DNA of 13,297 nt from JANYCG01 sp031431035 (GTDB lineage Bacteria > Pseudomonadota > Gammaproteobacteria > Burkholderiales > Burkholderiaceae_C). Below the pieces are notes generated by a model. That model was given only the letters and a program-made list of their open reading frames with translations. It did not search any database and had not been told where the DNA came from. Below are positions 1 to 6,035 of the stretch, in pieces. The position numbers and the translations under genes are program-made. The number at the start of each line of letters is the position of its first letter. Position 1 is the stretch's first letter. The DNA lies in contig JANPCR010000053.1 of NCBI GenBank assembly GCA_031431035.1, forward strand, positions 1 to 13,297, in the 5' to 3' direction.

Positions 1-228
1 GACCTGTCAGCCCGCGAGCTGGGCCTGCTGGAGGTGCTGCTGCAACGTGCAGGCCGCCTGGTCAGCAAAGACCAGCTGGTAGAGCGCCTGTGCGAGTGGG
101 GCGAAGAGGTCAGCAACAACGCCATCGAGGTCTACATTCACCGCCTGCGCAAAAAGATTGAAAAAGGCCCCGTGCGCATCGCCACCGTGCGCGGGCTGGG
201 CTATTGCCTGGAAAAAATTCAAGCGTGA
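1..228 (+). CDS. OmpR-family response regulator, C-terminal DNA-binding part (5' end outside window)
   Basis: Only the last 75 codons are visible; the frame is open from base 1 to the TGA at 226-228. The protein end is the winged-helix DNA-binding domain of OmpR/PhoB-type regulators: a start like 'LSARELGLLEVLL', then the recognition-helix and wing signature 'VSNNAIEVYIHRLRKKI' and 'VRGLGYCL'. The phosphoacceptor receiver domain lies upstream and is not seen. It is followed after 12 nt, in the same frame, by a sensor kinase, so the two form a two-component pair that is presumably co-transcribed and co-translated. By analogy with the TctE-like partner it may be a TctD-type regulator of carboxylate uptake, but no target transporter is in the window, so I give no symbol. 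Confidence 0.93.
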   Translation, partial: DLSARELGLLEVLLQRAGRLVSKDQLVERLCEWGEEVSNNAIEVYIHRLRKKIEKGPVRIATVRGLGYCLEKIQA

Positions 229-240
229 GCCCGCCGTTCT

Positions 241-1707
241 GTGGCACTTAACCTGTTCCAGCGCGAACAGCGCAGCCTGTTTGGCGAAATTCTGGACTGG
301 ATGCTCACACCGCTGTTGCTGCTGTGGCCTGTCAGTCTGGTGTTGACCTGGCTGGTGGCGCAAGGCATTGCGGGCAAGCCGTTTGACCGGGCACTGGAAT
401 ACAACGTCAGCGCCTTGGCACAGCTGGTCACGGTCAACAAAAACAAGATGGAATTCAACCTGCCGTTGCCTGCGCGCGAGCTACTGCGGGCTGACGACAC
501 CGACACCGTGTACTACCAAGTGCTGGGCGCGCGCGGCGAATTTATCAGCGGCGAACGCGAACTGCCCCTGCCGCCTGACGACGAAAAAGTAACCCCGGGC
601 GAGGTGCGCCTGCGCGATGTGGAGTACCGCGGAACCGACATCAAGGTCGCGTACTTGTGGATCAAGCTGGCGATTCCGGGGGCCAAGCCAGCGCTGGTGC
701 AGGTGGCTGAAACGCTGGACAAACGCTCCATCTTGGCCACCGAAATTATCAAAGGCGTGATGCTGCCGCAGTTCGTCATTTTGCCGCTGGCCGTGCTGTT
801 GGTTTGGCTGGCCTTGCTGCAAGCCATCAAGCCGCTGAACCAGCTGGAAGAGCGCATTCGCGCACGCAAGCCCGACGACTTAAGCCCGCTGCACTTTGAA
901 ACCGTGCCGCTTGAAGTGGTGCCGCTGGTGTCGTCGGTCAATGACCTGCTGATGCGTTTGAAAGACTCCATCACCACCCAAAAACGCTTTTTGGCCGATG
1001 CCGCGCACCAGCTTAAAACACCGCTGGCGGGCCTGCGCATGCAAGCCGAGCTGGCGCTGCGCCAAGACACCAACACTGACGAGCTGAAAAAATCGCTGCG
1101 CCAGATTGGCCGCTCCAGCATCCGCGCGACCCACACCGTCAACCAGCTGCTGGCGCTGGCCAAGGCTGAAAGCAGTGGCGCCATCATGACCCGCCAAACC
1201 TGCAACTTGGCGCGTTTGACAATGGACGTGGTGCAAGACTGTGTGCCCCGCGCACTGGAAAAATCAATCGACCTAGGCTACGAAGGCGACCAGCCCAACG
1301 CCCTGGGCGTGCAACTGAACGGCAACCTGACCCTGTTGACCGAAATGGTGCGCAACCTGCTGGACAACGCCCTGAATTACACCCCGTCCAGCCCCGAGAA
1401 ACCCGGCATCGTCACCGCCCGCGTCATTGCAGACCCGGTGAATGAAACCCTGCTGTTGCAGATCGAAGACTCCGGCCCCGGCATTCCCGAAGCTGAGCGC
1501 GTGCTGGTCTTCCAGCCCTTTTACCGCGCTTTGGGCACCGAAGCCGATGGCTCCGGCCTGGGCCTGCCCATCGTGCGCGAAATCGCCCAGCGCCATAGGG
1601 CCGATGTCAGCATTGGCGCCACCCACGAAGGTCAAACACCGCCGGGTGCCTTGTTCAGTGTGCGGTTTTCTACCCGCGTTTGGGAGGCAGAAGTGGCGGC
1701 TGAATGA
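241..1707 (+). CDS. TctE-like sensor histidine kinase
   Basis: A 488-residue inner-membrane sensor kinase, near the usual length for TctE/QseC-type kinases. The start is GTG at 241, the first usable start after the regulator stop at 228 in the same frame; no clear Shine-Dalgarno is visible. Order: first membrane segment about residues 18-45, a periplasmic sensor region of the 2CSK_N type to about 170, second membrane segment about 172-195, linker, then the H-box 'FLADAAHQLKTPLAG' with phosphoacceptor H256, N-box 'NLLDNALNY' (N376), G1 'DSGPGIP' (D410) and G2 'GSGLGLPIV' (G437). All kinase motifs are intact. It should autophosphorylate on H256 and pass phosphate to the regulator just upstream. 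TctE relatives sense tricarboxylates, but the ligand cannot be read from sequence. The last 149 bp are repeated in diverged form at 5700-5848. Confidence 0.93.
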   Translation: MALNLFQREQRSLFGEILDWMLTPLLLLWPVSLVLTWLVAQGIAGKPFDRALEYNVSALAQLVTVNKNKMEFNLPLPARELLRADDTDTVYYQVLGARGEFISGERELPLPPDDEKVTPGEVRLRDVEYRGTDIKVAYLWIKLAIPGAKPALVQVAETLDKRSILATEIIKGVMLPQFVILPLAVLLVWLALLQAIKPLNQLEERIRARKPDDLSPLHFETVPLEVVPLVSSVNDLLMRLKDSITTQKRFLADAAHQLKTPLAGLRMQAELALRQDTNTDELKKSLRQIGRSSIRATHTVNQLLALAKAESSGAIMTRQTCNLARLTMDVVQDCVPRALEKSIDLGYEGDQPNALGVQLNGNLTLLTEMVRNLLDNALNYTPSSPEKPGIVTARVIADPVNETLLLQIEDSGPGIPEAERVLVFQPFYRALGTEADGSGLGLPIVREIAQRHRADVSIGATHEGQTPPGALFSVRFSTRVWEAEVAAE

Positions 1708-1722
1708 GGCTGGGGCAGGCGT

Positions 1723-1838
1723 TAGGGCAATTTCACGCGGAGTTGCACAGTCATCTATTGCTATATTCTTTATAGCAAACTATGTAAGTAATTCGAGAGC
1801 TAGAGGCCTATTTTGCCTTAAAAATCGGCGCTTTTTAG
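1723..1838. repeat. Intergenic hairpin repeat, copy A
   Basis: An intergenic element lying between two convergent genes. It holds a perfect hairpin, TTGCTATA at 1758-1765 and TATAGCAA at 1771-1778 with a 5-nt loop, followed by a 24-bp core at 1790-1813 (ending AGAGGCCTATTT). The core is identical at 5946-5969 and 7731-7754. The hairpin followed by TAGAGGCCT resembles a dispersed intergenic repeat I remember from Comamonadaceae genomes; this is recollection, not a search result. A palindromic terminator follows directly. Confidence 0.8.
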
Positions 1839-1866
1839 AAAAAAAGAACCTGCAGGTTCTTTTTTT
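1839..1866. terminator. Bidirectional palindromic terminator, copy A
   Basis: A perfect 28-bp palindrome centred on TGCA at 1851-1854: a run of A, then GAACC, TGCA, GGTTC and a run of T. It gives a stem followed by a U-run on either strand, so it should terminate both the kinase transcript and anything arriving from the opposite strand. The GC part of the stem is only five pairs, so efficiency is uncertain. Confidence 0.75.
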
Positions 1867-1881
1867 GAATTTTCAGCCAAT

Positions 1882-2036
1882 TTAACCAGGACCCGCGGGA
1901 AAGCGGTGGTACATCAAAAACTGCGCGTCTTTGCTCCAACCCTGGGCCTGCCCTGAAAAACGCGATACAGGTCAAACAGTTGCGCCAATTCGTCAAGATC
2001 AGCGAAGACGGCTTGGTGGACGCTGATGGGGGTCAT
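1882..2036 (-). pseudogene. GNAT acetyltransferase remnant (307-bp internal deletion)
   Basis: A broken copy of the intact GNAT gene at 6036-6497. The start region (ATG at 2036-2034) and the end (stop at 1884-1882, C-terminus 'FPAGPG' against 'FPAGSG' in the intact gene) are both recognisable. The middle is missing: 155 bp remain of 462. The 307-bp loss is not a multiple of three, so the frame is destroyed. The junction reads GGGCCTGCCCTG (1944-1955). It can be explained by loss of 12 bp between two GCCT repeats plus loss of 295 bp between two TGCCCTG repeats (positions 6115-6121 and 6410-6416 in the intact copy). Confidence 0.88.
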
Positions 2037-2182
2037 GAACGGAATTTAGCAGGGTTGGGCTTGTGCACCAGCCAGTGAATGCTGCGCCAAGTGCGATCCA
2101 TCGTTTCACAACAGTGTTGTTCCATGCGATTTACGCCCGCGACAACCTGCCCGCGTTGGCAGGTGCTGCCAGGCCCAGGCAT
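2033..2182 (-). CDS. Possible small ORF or 3' gene remnant, unrecognised
   Basis: A 49-codon reading frame from ATG 2182 to TGA 2035-2033, beginning 'MPGPGSTCQRGQ' and ending 'HKPNPAKFRS'. I do not recognise it. Its only supporting feature is that its TGA overlaps the ATG of the GNAT remnant as ATGA. In the intact copy at 6494-6497 the upstream gene (DUF1697) overlaps GNAT in the same way. So this could be the tail of a different gene that once preceded GNAT in the copy A lineage. No Shine-Dalgarno is visible, the frame is closed by TAG upstream near 2205, and the DNA contains several inverted repeats. It may well be non-coding. Confidence 0.25.
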   Translation of the reverse strand: MPGPGSTCQRGQVVAGVNRMEQHCCETMDRTWRSIHWLVHKPNPAKFRS

Positions 2183-2220
2183 GCGAAATGCCAGAAGGCC
2201 CTAGGCCTGCCGTGGGACGC

Positions 2221-2760
2221 CTACCGCAACGGGTCAGGTTGACCATGGGCTTCGCCATTGCCACTCAGATAGGTTGTATAGAGTTGGCATAGACCAAACT
2301 CATCAGTGAACTCGCGCTCTAGGACCATCCCAATTTTTTTAGCGACCGCTACCGACGCCATATTGCCCGGTGTGATGAGGCACACAAGACGACGCAGACC
2401 CAAAACGTGCTGAGCATGGTCAATGATGCCCTGCGCGGCCTCGCTTGCAAATCCTTCCCGCCAGCGCTCCTTCTTGATCATGAAAGCCACTTCAACCTCC
2501 TGCGCTCCCTCAATCATCCACGGCAGTAATCCGCACCGACCCAGAAACTCACCGGACGATCGCTCGATAGTTGCCCAAAGCCCGAGTTCAGGACGTTGGG
2601 GGTGCCCGTTAAGGAACCACTCAAGTTCTTCCTTCGTTTGCGCGAAGGTTCTAGTCCCGTCCGGGTAGTACTTTCGAATTGCGGGATCTCGGTACAGTTC
2701 GTAAAGACTCTCAAGGTCATCGTGCTCAAGATGCCGCAGTTGAAGACGTTCGGTGGTCAG
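2221..2760 (-). CDS. GNAT acetyltransferase, RimJ/RimL-like, lacking a standard start codon
   Basis: The minus-strand frame is open without interruption from just after the sulfatase stop (2779) to TAG at 2223-2221. It reads as a full-length GNAT enzyme of the kind that acetylates amino groups of proteins or small molecules using acetyl-CoA. From CTG at 2760 it is 179 residues: 'LTTERLQLRHLEHDDLESLY' is the usual first strand and helix, and the acetyl-CoA loop is 'KKERWREGFASEAAQGI' (about 96-112), followed by 'NMASVAVAKKIGM' (about 133-145). No ATG, GTG or TTG occurs in frame before ATG 2517, which would remove the first 81 residues of the fold. Either CTG at 2760 is used, or the true start was lost when the sulfatase gene came to lie upstream. 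The frame matches that of the sulfatase, separated by a TAG and six codons. Confidence 0.72.
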   Translation of the reverse strand: MTTERLQLRHLEHDDLESLYELYRDPAIRKYYPDGTRTFAQTKEELEWFLNGHPQRPELGLWATIERSSGEFLGRCGLLPWMIEGAQEVEVAFMIKKERWREGFASEAAQGIIDHAQHVLGLRRLVCLITPGNMASVAVAKKIGMVLEREFTDEFGLCQLYTTYLSGNGEAHGQPDPLR

Positions 2761-2778
2761 AACATTGCTTGAGTCAGC

Positions 2779-4200
2779 CTAGTCCGGCTCCATTTGTCGG
2801 TAGTGATCAGCCTGGGTTTTTGGGTTGACCCAATCGGTCTTCACATCCTTGGTGATGGGCAGCATCGTCGCGTCCCAGGCTTCCCACTGTTGCTTCAGTT
2901 TGGCAAAGATTTCTGGTTCAAGTTGGGCGTAATTGGCCCGTTCGCGTACGTCGTTTGCTAGGTTGAAAAGAAACTCGTTGTCGCTCATTTTCAAATACTT
3001 CCAATCGCCACTGCGCACCGCTCGCTGCGCATTCGATTTGAAGCGCCAGAACAGCGTTCGTGTGATCGGTGGCTTTTCGCCCAACAGAATTGGCAACAAA
3101 TTCTCTCCGTCGCTGGGGTAATTCGAATCGGGGGCAGCGCCAGCTGCGGCGAGCAGCGTGGGCAACCAATCCATACCCACGGCCACTTGTGTGTTGACCT
3201 GTTCGGGCTTGATTTTGGCAGGCCATCGCATGAGCGTCGGCACGCGAATGCCACCTTCAAGCAGTTCGGTTTTCTGTCCGCTCAGAGGCCAGGTTTTCGA
3301 AAACCTTTCGCCGCCGTTGTCGCTGGAAAAGACCACGATGGTGTTCTCCTCCAGGCCGTTGGTCGCCAGCGCTTGGAGCACTCGGCCAATGGCGGCGTCC
3401 ATCGATACCACCATCTTGGCATAGGTGGCCAAGCTACCGCCATCGTTGTGCCGCAGGCCTTTCAGTTTGCTGGAGCTCGCTTGATCGTCAGGTCCCTGCC
3501 ATGGCCAGTGCGGTGCTGTGAAGTGCAGCGAAACGAAAAAAGGCTGCCGCTTGTCGTGTTCAGTTATGTACTTGACAGTGCGGTCGCCGAGCAGATCAGT
3601 CACATAGCCCGCGCGCTTTGTTGGTGTTTCGCCTTCGTAGAGGTCAACCACGGCGGTAGCCGTCGTGCTACTTTTGTGGGTGAAGTAATCGATGCCGCCG
3701 CTGAAATTGCCAAAGAACTCGTCATAGCCACTCTTAAGTGGGGAGAAAGCAGGCAGGTAGCCCAAATGCCATTTGCCAAAAAGTGCGGTGCGGTAGCCTG
3801 CCTTTTTCAGCAGCGACGGCAGAGTTGGATGCGGCGGAGGAAGACCAATCACTTCCGACATACGATCACGTATCGGCTCCTCCAATCCGCCACGCAGCCG
3901 GTATTGGTACCGTCCGGTGATCAGGGCAACGCGTGAGGCCGAACAAATGGCGGAATTGGCGTAGGACTGCGTAAAGCGGATGCCCTGACGCGCCAGCCGG
4001 TCCAGATGCGGAGTCTGGAAATCCTTTTGCCCGTAAACGCTCAGGTCTGCATAACCCAGGTCATCGGCAAGGATGTAGATGATGTTTGGTTTGGCGCCAA
4101 CATCTGGCGTGGCGGCCGGCAGCATGCCAGCATAGGTTGAAAGCGACAGGGCTGACGCCTGCCCAAGAAAACGGCGGCGATCTTGATTGTTTGACGACAT
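2779..4200 (-). CDS. Tat-exported arylsulfatase-family sulfatase
   Basis: A 473-residue enzyme that hydrolyses a sulfate ester, probably outside the cytoplasm. The N-terminus has a twin-arginine signal, 'DRRRFLG' (about 7-13) then a weakly hydrophobic stretch to about 35. The metal-binding 'ADDLGYAD' follows (D46, D47). The sulfatase signature is 'CSASRVALITGRY' with C86 as the residue expected to be oxidised to formylglycine. 'FGKWHLGY', 'HFTAPHWPW' and 'FSSDNGGE' supply further active-site residues. The motif is C-x-A-x-R rather than the commoner C-x-P-x-R. No formylglycine-generating enzyme or anSME maturase lies in the window, so maturation would need one elsewhere. ATG at 4200 has AAAGG about 14 nt upstream. 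The substrate is unknown; a choline-sulfate or aryl-sulfate role cannot be decided from sequence. Confidence 0.92.
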   Translation of the reverse strand: MSSNNQDRRRFLGQASALSLSTYAGMLPAATPDVGAKPNIIYILADDLGYADLSVYGQKDFQTPHLDRLARQGIRFTQSYANSAICSASRVALITGRYQYRLRGGLEEPIRDRMSEVIGLPPPHPTLPSLLKKAGYRTALFGKWHLGYLPAFSPLKSGYDEFFGNFSGGIDYFTHKSSTTATAVVDLYEGETPTKRAGYVTDLLGDRTVKYITEHDKRQPFFVSLHFTAPHWPWQGPDDQASSSKLKGLRHNDGGSLATYAKMVVSMDAAIGRVLQALATNGLEENTIVVFSSDNGGERFSKTWPLSGQKTELLEGGIRVPTLMRWPAKIKPEQVNTQVAVGMDWLPTLLAAAGAAPDSNYPSDGENLLPILLGEKPPITRTLFWRFKSNAQRAVRSGDWKYLKMSDNEFLFNLANDVRERANYAQLEPEIFAKLKQQWEAWDATMLPITKDVKTDWVNPKTQADHYRQMEPD

Positions 4201-4279
4201 GATCTGTTAGCCTTTCGCGTGTGTGGTGGCACGAAAAGAGCAAAGCGACAGCCAATTCGGCTGAGATTCAAGGCGTGAC

Positions 4280-4292
4280 TGCATTGAATGCA
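4280..4292. promoter_or_regulatory. Palindrome upstream of the sulfatase
   Basis: TGCATTGAATGCA is a perfect inverted repeat with 6-bp arms around one base. It sits 80 bp upstream of the sulfatase start in the 190-bp gap before the dioxygenase gene's end. It could be an operator for a dimeric regulator. There is no regulator gene nearby and no clear promoter that I can pick out, so this is only a candidate. Confidence 0.25.
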
Positions 4293-4390
4293 CGGTGATC
4301 GCTCAACTCTATTGGTTCACTAGGTACAACATCAGACTTGCGCTCAGGTCCACTGACGATGACGTTTTCATCGCCAACGCATTCAACCGA

Positions 4391-5119
4391 TCAACCGGCC
4401 GCCAAGACAATGTTCCAGACGGCCACAAGTGAGCTTGACTCCTGCGCCCCGGACGATGCGCCCCAGCGAGCAATCAACCCCTCTTTGCGTGACGAATCCT
4501 GAAGCAGTTTGTCCTTGTCGTTCAATGCTTCACCTTCAAAGTACATCTGAGTGACGAGCCGGCTGGCGCGGCCCTTGACGTCGAAATGGATGTGCGGAGG
4601 TCGCATCCAATCGCGAGTCGCCGGATAGGCACCTGGCTTGACTGTCTTGATGCGGTAGCTACCGTCAGGTCCCGTTCGAATTCGCGCGAATCCCTGGAAA
4701 TTGAGGTCGACTGGCTCCGGGTTGCGATCGGCGGGGTGGTCGTAGCGGCCAGCGGCATTGGCCTGCCAGATATCCAGTTCAGCATCAACGATTGGCTCAC
4801 CACGGGCATTGGTTACCCGGCCACTGAGGTAGATGATTTGACCGATAGCGCGTGCGTCTTTGCCAGCCACGATGGTGAGGTCAGCATCCTGATCGATGGG
4901 TTGGCGTACGGGGTAGAACGGCCCAAGTATTTGTCCATTTGTCGACCGCGCTGGGGGCTGCTGACCGAAAGCCGGTGCTATTCCACCAGCTAGTCCCGTG
5001 CCGGCAATGGCTGCCGACACAGTCATCATTCTTCGGCGTGATATGCCGGTGCCCGGGAGGGCTACTTCGACTTCGAAGTGCGGTTGGGAGTCCTGAATTT
5101 GCGGGGTAAGTCTAAGCAT
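4391..5119 (-). CDS. Tat-exported intradiol ring-cleavage dioxygenase (protocatechuate 3,4-dioxygenase beta-like)
   Basis: A 242-residue member of the intradiol dioxygenases, non-haem Fe(III) enzymes that open catechol-type rings between the two hydroxyls. A twin-arginine signal is present: 'SRRRMM' at 27-32, then 'TVSAAIAGTGLAGG', after an unusually long n-region. The catalytic domain shows 'GPFYP' (66-70), the carboxypeptidase-like strand 'GRVTNARGEPIVDAELDIW', and all four iron ligands in their usual settings: Y126 in 'GRYDHP', Y165 in 'KPGAYP', and H176/H178 in 'RPPHIHFD'. Cytoplasmic protocatechuate dioxygenases lack such a signal, so this belongs to the exported subgroup, whose substrates are poorly known. 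It is on the same strand as the downstream sulfatase, 190 bp away, and both are exported by Tat. Confidence 0.92.
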   Translation of the reverse strand: MLRLTPQIQDSQPHFEVEVALPGTGISRRRMMTVSAAIAGTGLAGGIAPAFGQQPPARSTNGQILGPFYPVRQPIDQDADLTIVAGKDARAIGQIIYLSGRVTNARGEPIVDAELDIWQANAAGRYDHPADRNPEPVDLNFQGFARIRTGPDGSYRIKTVKPGAYPATRDWMRPPHIHFDVKGRASRLVTQMYFEGEALNDKDKLLQDSSRKEGLIARWGASSGAQESSSLVAVWNIVLAAG

Positions 5120-5337
5120 GTTGAGCGCCTGACAAGTTACAGCAACAGTGAGGCCAGAAGTCTGTTCTTCTTCCCAAGCCGTGTCAAGGCCGCGATGTTT
5201 TTAAGTCCGCCAAACGACGCGCAGCCCTTCGGAGCCATCATTGAATTCGATTACGGACCCACCCTGGACAGGAGTGAAAAAGGGGCGTGCGTGAGGCCTA
5301 GCGTTCGCGGCAAACTGACCGCTTCGCTTGCCGTCTC

Positions 5338-5699
5338 TTATTTTTCTCCGTTAACCAGATTCCCTAAAACAAGTTCAGCCTTGAAGCGAAAGAGCTGCGG
5401 GGCAGAAGGATCCAGAGTGACGCGAACCCAGTGACTTTCTGGGGAACCAAAGGTCTCCACGCGCGTGAAGTTCTGGAACGCTCGATTGGTCTTGCGGCTG
5501 TAGAGCGGCTTGTCGATGCGGAAGGTATGCGTGTCGCCGTGCAGATAGGCGACCGGCTTGCCGTATGTCTCTAGTTCGTCGGAGAGTGCTCGCAGGTAGT
5601 CGTCGCGGGCGAGCGGTGGCATCGACACCGCTTGCGTGGGCGTCATCGGTGACCGAAAGTAGCGTCGCTTGGCGCTTCCTGACCCTAGGCTTTCGAACT
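5338..5699 (-). pseudogene. Metallophosphoesterase-like protein, C-terminal fragment cut at the duplication boundary
   Basis: Reading leftwards from the boundary at about 5700 to TAA at 5340-5338, the frame gives 'LARDDYLRALSDELETYGKP', then 'VAYLHGDTHTFRIDKPL', 'NFTRVETFGSPESHWVRVTL' and a normal end. This looks like the C-terminal end of a calcineurin-like phosphoesterase family, with the 'GDTHTFRIDKP' motif carrying late metal or active-site histidines. The N-terminal domain with the first metal ligands is absent because the sequence switches to kinase DNA at 5700. An apparent longer frame continues into antisense kinase sequence up to an ATG at 5763; those first 22 or so residues are not part of any family. 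I recognise the motif pattern from memory only. Confidence 0.72.
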
Positions 5700-5848
5700 T
5701 GGGCCTGCCCATCGTGCGCCAAATCGCCCAACGCCATAGGGCCGATGTCAGCATTGGCGCCACCCACGAAGGCCAAACACCGCCGGGTGCTTTATTCAGC
5801 GTGCGGTTTTCTACTCGCGTTTGGGAGGCGGAGATGGCGGCTGAATGA
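5700..5848 (+). pseudogene. Fragment of the TctE-like sensor kinase (last 49 codons)
   Basis: The frame ending TGA 5846-5848 reads 'LGLPIVRQIAQRHRADVSIG' and on to 'FSTRVWEAEMAAE', matching the C-terminus of the kinase at 241-1707. About ten bases differ. Eight are synonymous third-position changes; only GAA to CAA (E to Q) and GTG to ATG (V to M) alter the protein. It has no start and lacks everything before the G2 box, so it cannot make a kinase. The pattern of changes points to descent from a working kinase gene of a related lineage. Confidence 0.9.
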
Positions 5849-5878
5849 GGCTGGGGCAGGCGTTTGGATGGCAGGCGT

Positions 5879-5995
5879 TAGGGCAATTTCACGCGGAGTT
5901 GCACAGTCATCTATTGCTATATTTTTTATAGCAAACTATGTAAGTAATTCGAGAGCTAGAGGCCTATTTTGTCTTAAAATCGGCGCAATTAGAAA
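5879..5995. repeat. Intergenic hairpin repeat, copy B
   Basis: Nearly identical to copy A. The hairpin is TTGCTATA (5914-5921) and TATAGCAA (5927-5934) with a 5-nt loop, and the 24-bp core lies at 5946-5969. It separates the kinase fragment from the end of the GNAT gene and runs into the palindromic terminator. Confidence 0.8.
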
Positions 5996-6017
5996 AAAAG
6001 AACCTGCAGGTTCTTTT
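5996..6017. terminator. Palindromic terminator, copy B
   Basis: A 22-bp perfect palindrome, an A-run then GAACC TGCA GGTTC then TTTT, just beyond the 3' end of the GNAT gene. It is placed to end the leftward VOC-DUF4287-DUF1697-GNAT transcript, for which the minus strand shows the stem followed by a T-run. Confidence 0.75.
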
Positions 6018-6035
6018 ATAGAATTTTCAGCCAAT

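Larger units (their letters stand above)
1559..2036. repeat. Copy A of the kinase-3'end / repeat / GNAT duplication
   Basis: This stretch matches 5700-6497 in the same orientation. It contains the kinase 3' end, the hairpin repeat, the palindromic terminator and a GNAT gene reading back towards them. Copy A lacks 15 bp just after the kinase stop (copy B has GGCAGGCGTT twice, at 5855 and 5870) and 307 bp inside the GNAT gene. Over the 149 bp of kinase sequence the copies differ at about 10 bases. The two copies enclose the cargo genes at about 2040-5699. Confidence 0.9.

Noticed and set aside
1713..1730. AGGCGTTAGGG after the kinase stop (also 5873-5883) looks like the end of an integron attC site, and the nearby genes (GNAT, DUF1697, VOC) are typical cassette cargo.
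   Set aside because: The matching GCCTAAC side is absent, the 7-mer does not fit GTTRRRY, genes in 6036-7580 overlap or nearly touch without attC sites between them, and no integrase gene is present.
1442..1885. Long forward frame overlapping the kinase end, and its counterpart from 5565 to 6737.
   Set aside because: Both are out-of-frame readings of the kinase tail and repeat; the codons match no family and the true kinase frame is clear.
3187..3936. A 249-codon forward frame opposite the sulfatase.
   Set aside because: It is antisense to a gene with all sulfatase motifs intact, and its translation shows no recognisable domain.
2199..5692. CCCTAGGC at 2199-2206 and 5683-5690, near both edges of the cargo, as a possible target-site duplication.
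   Set aside because: Only eight bases match, a similar CCTAGGC also occurs inside the kinase gene, and neither copy abuts a mobile-element end. Chance is enough to explain it.
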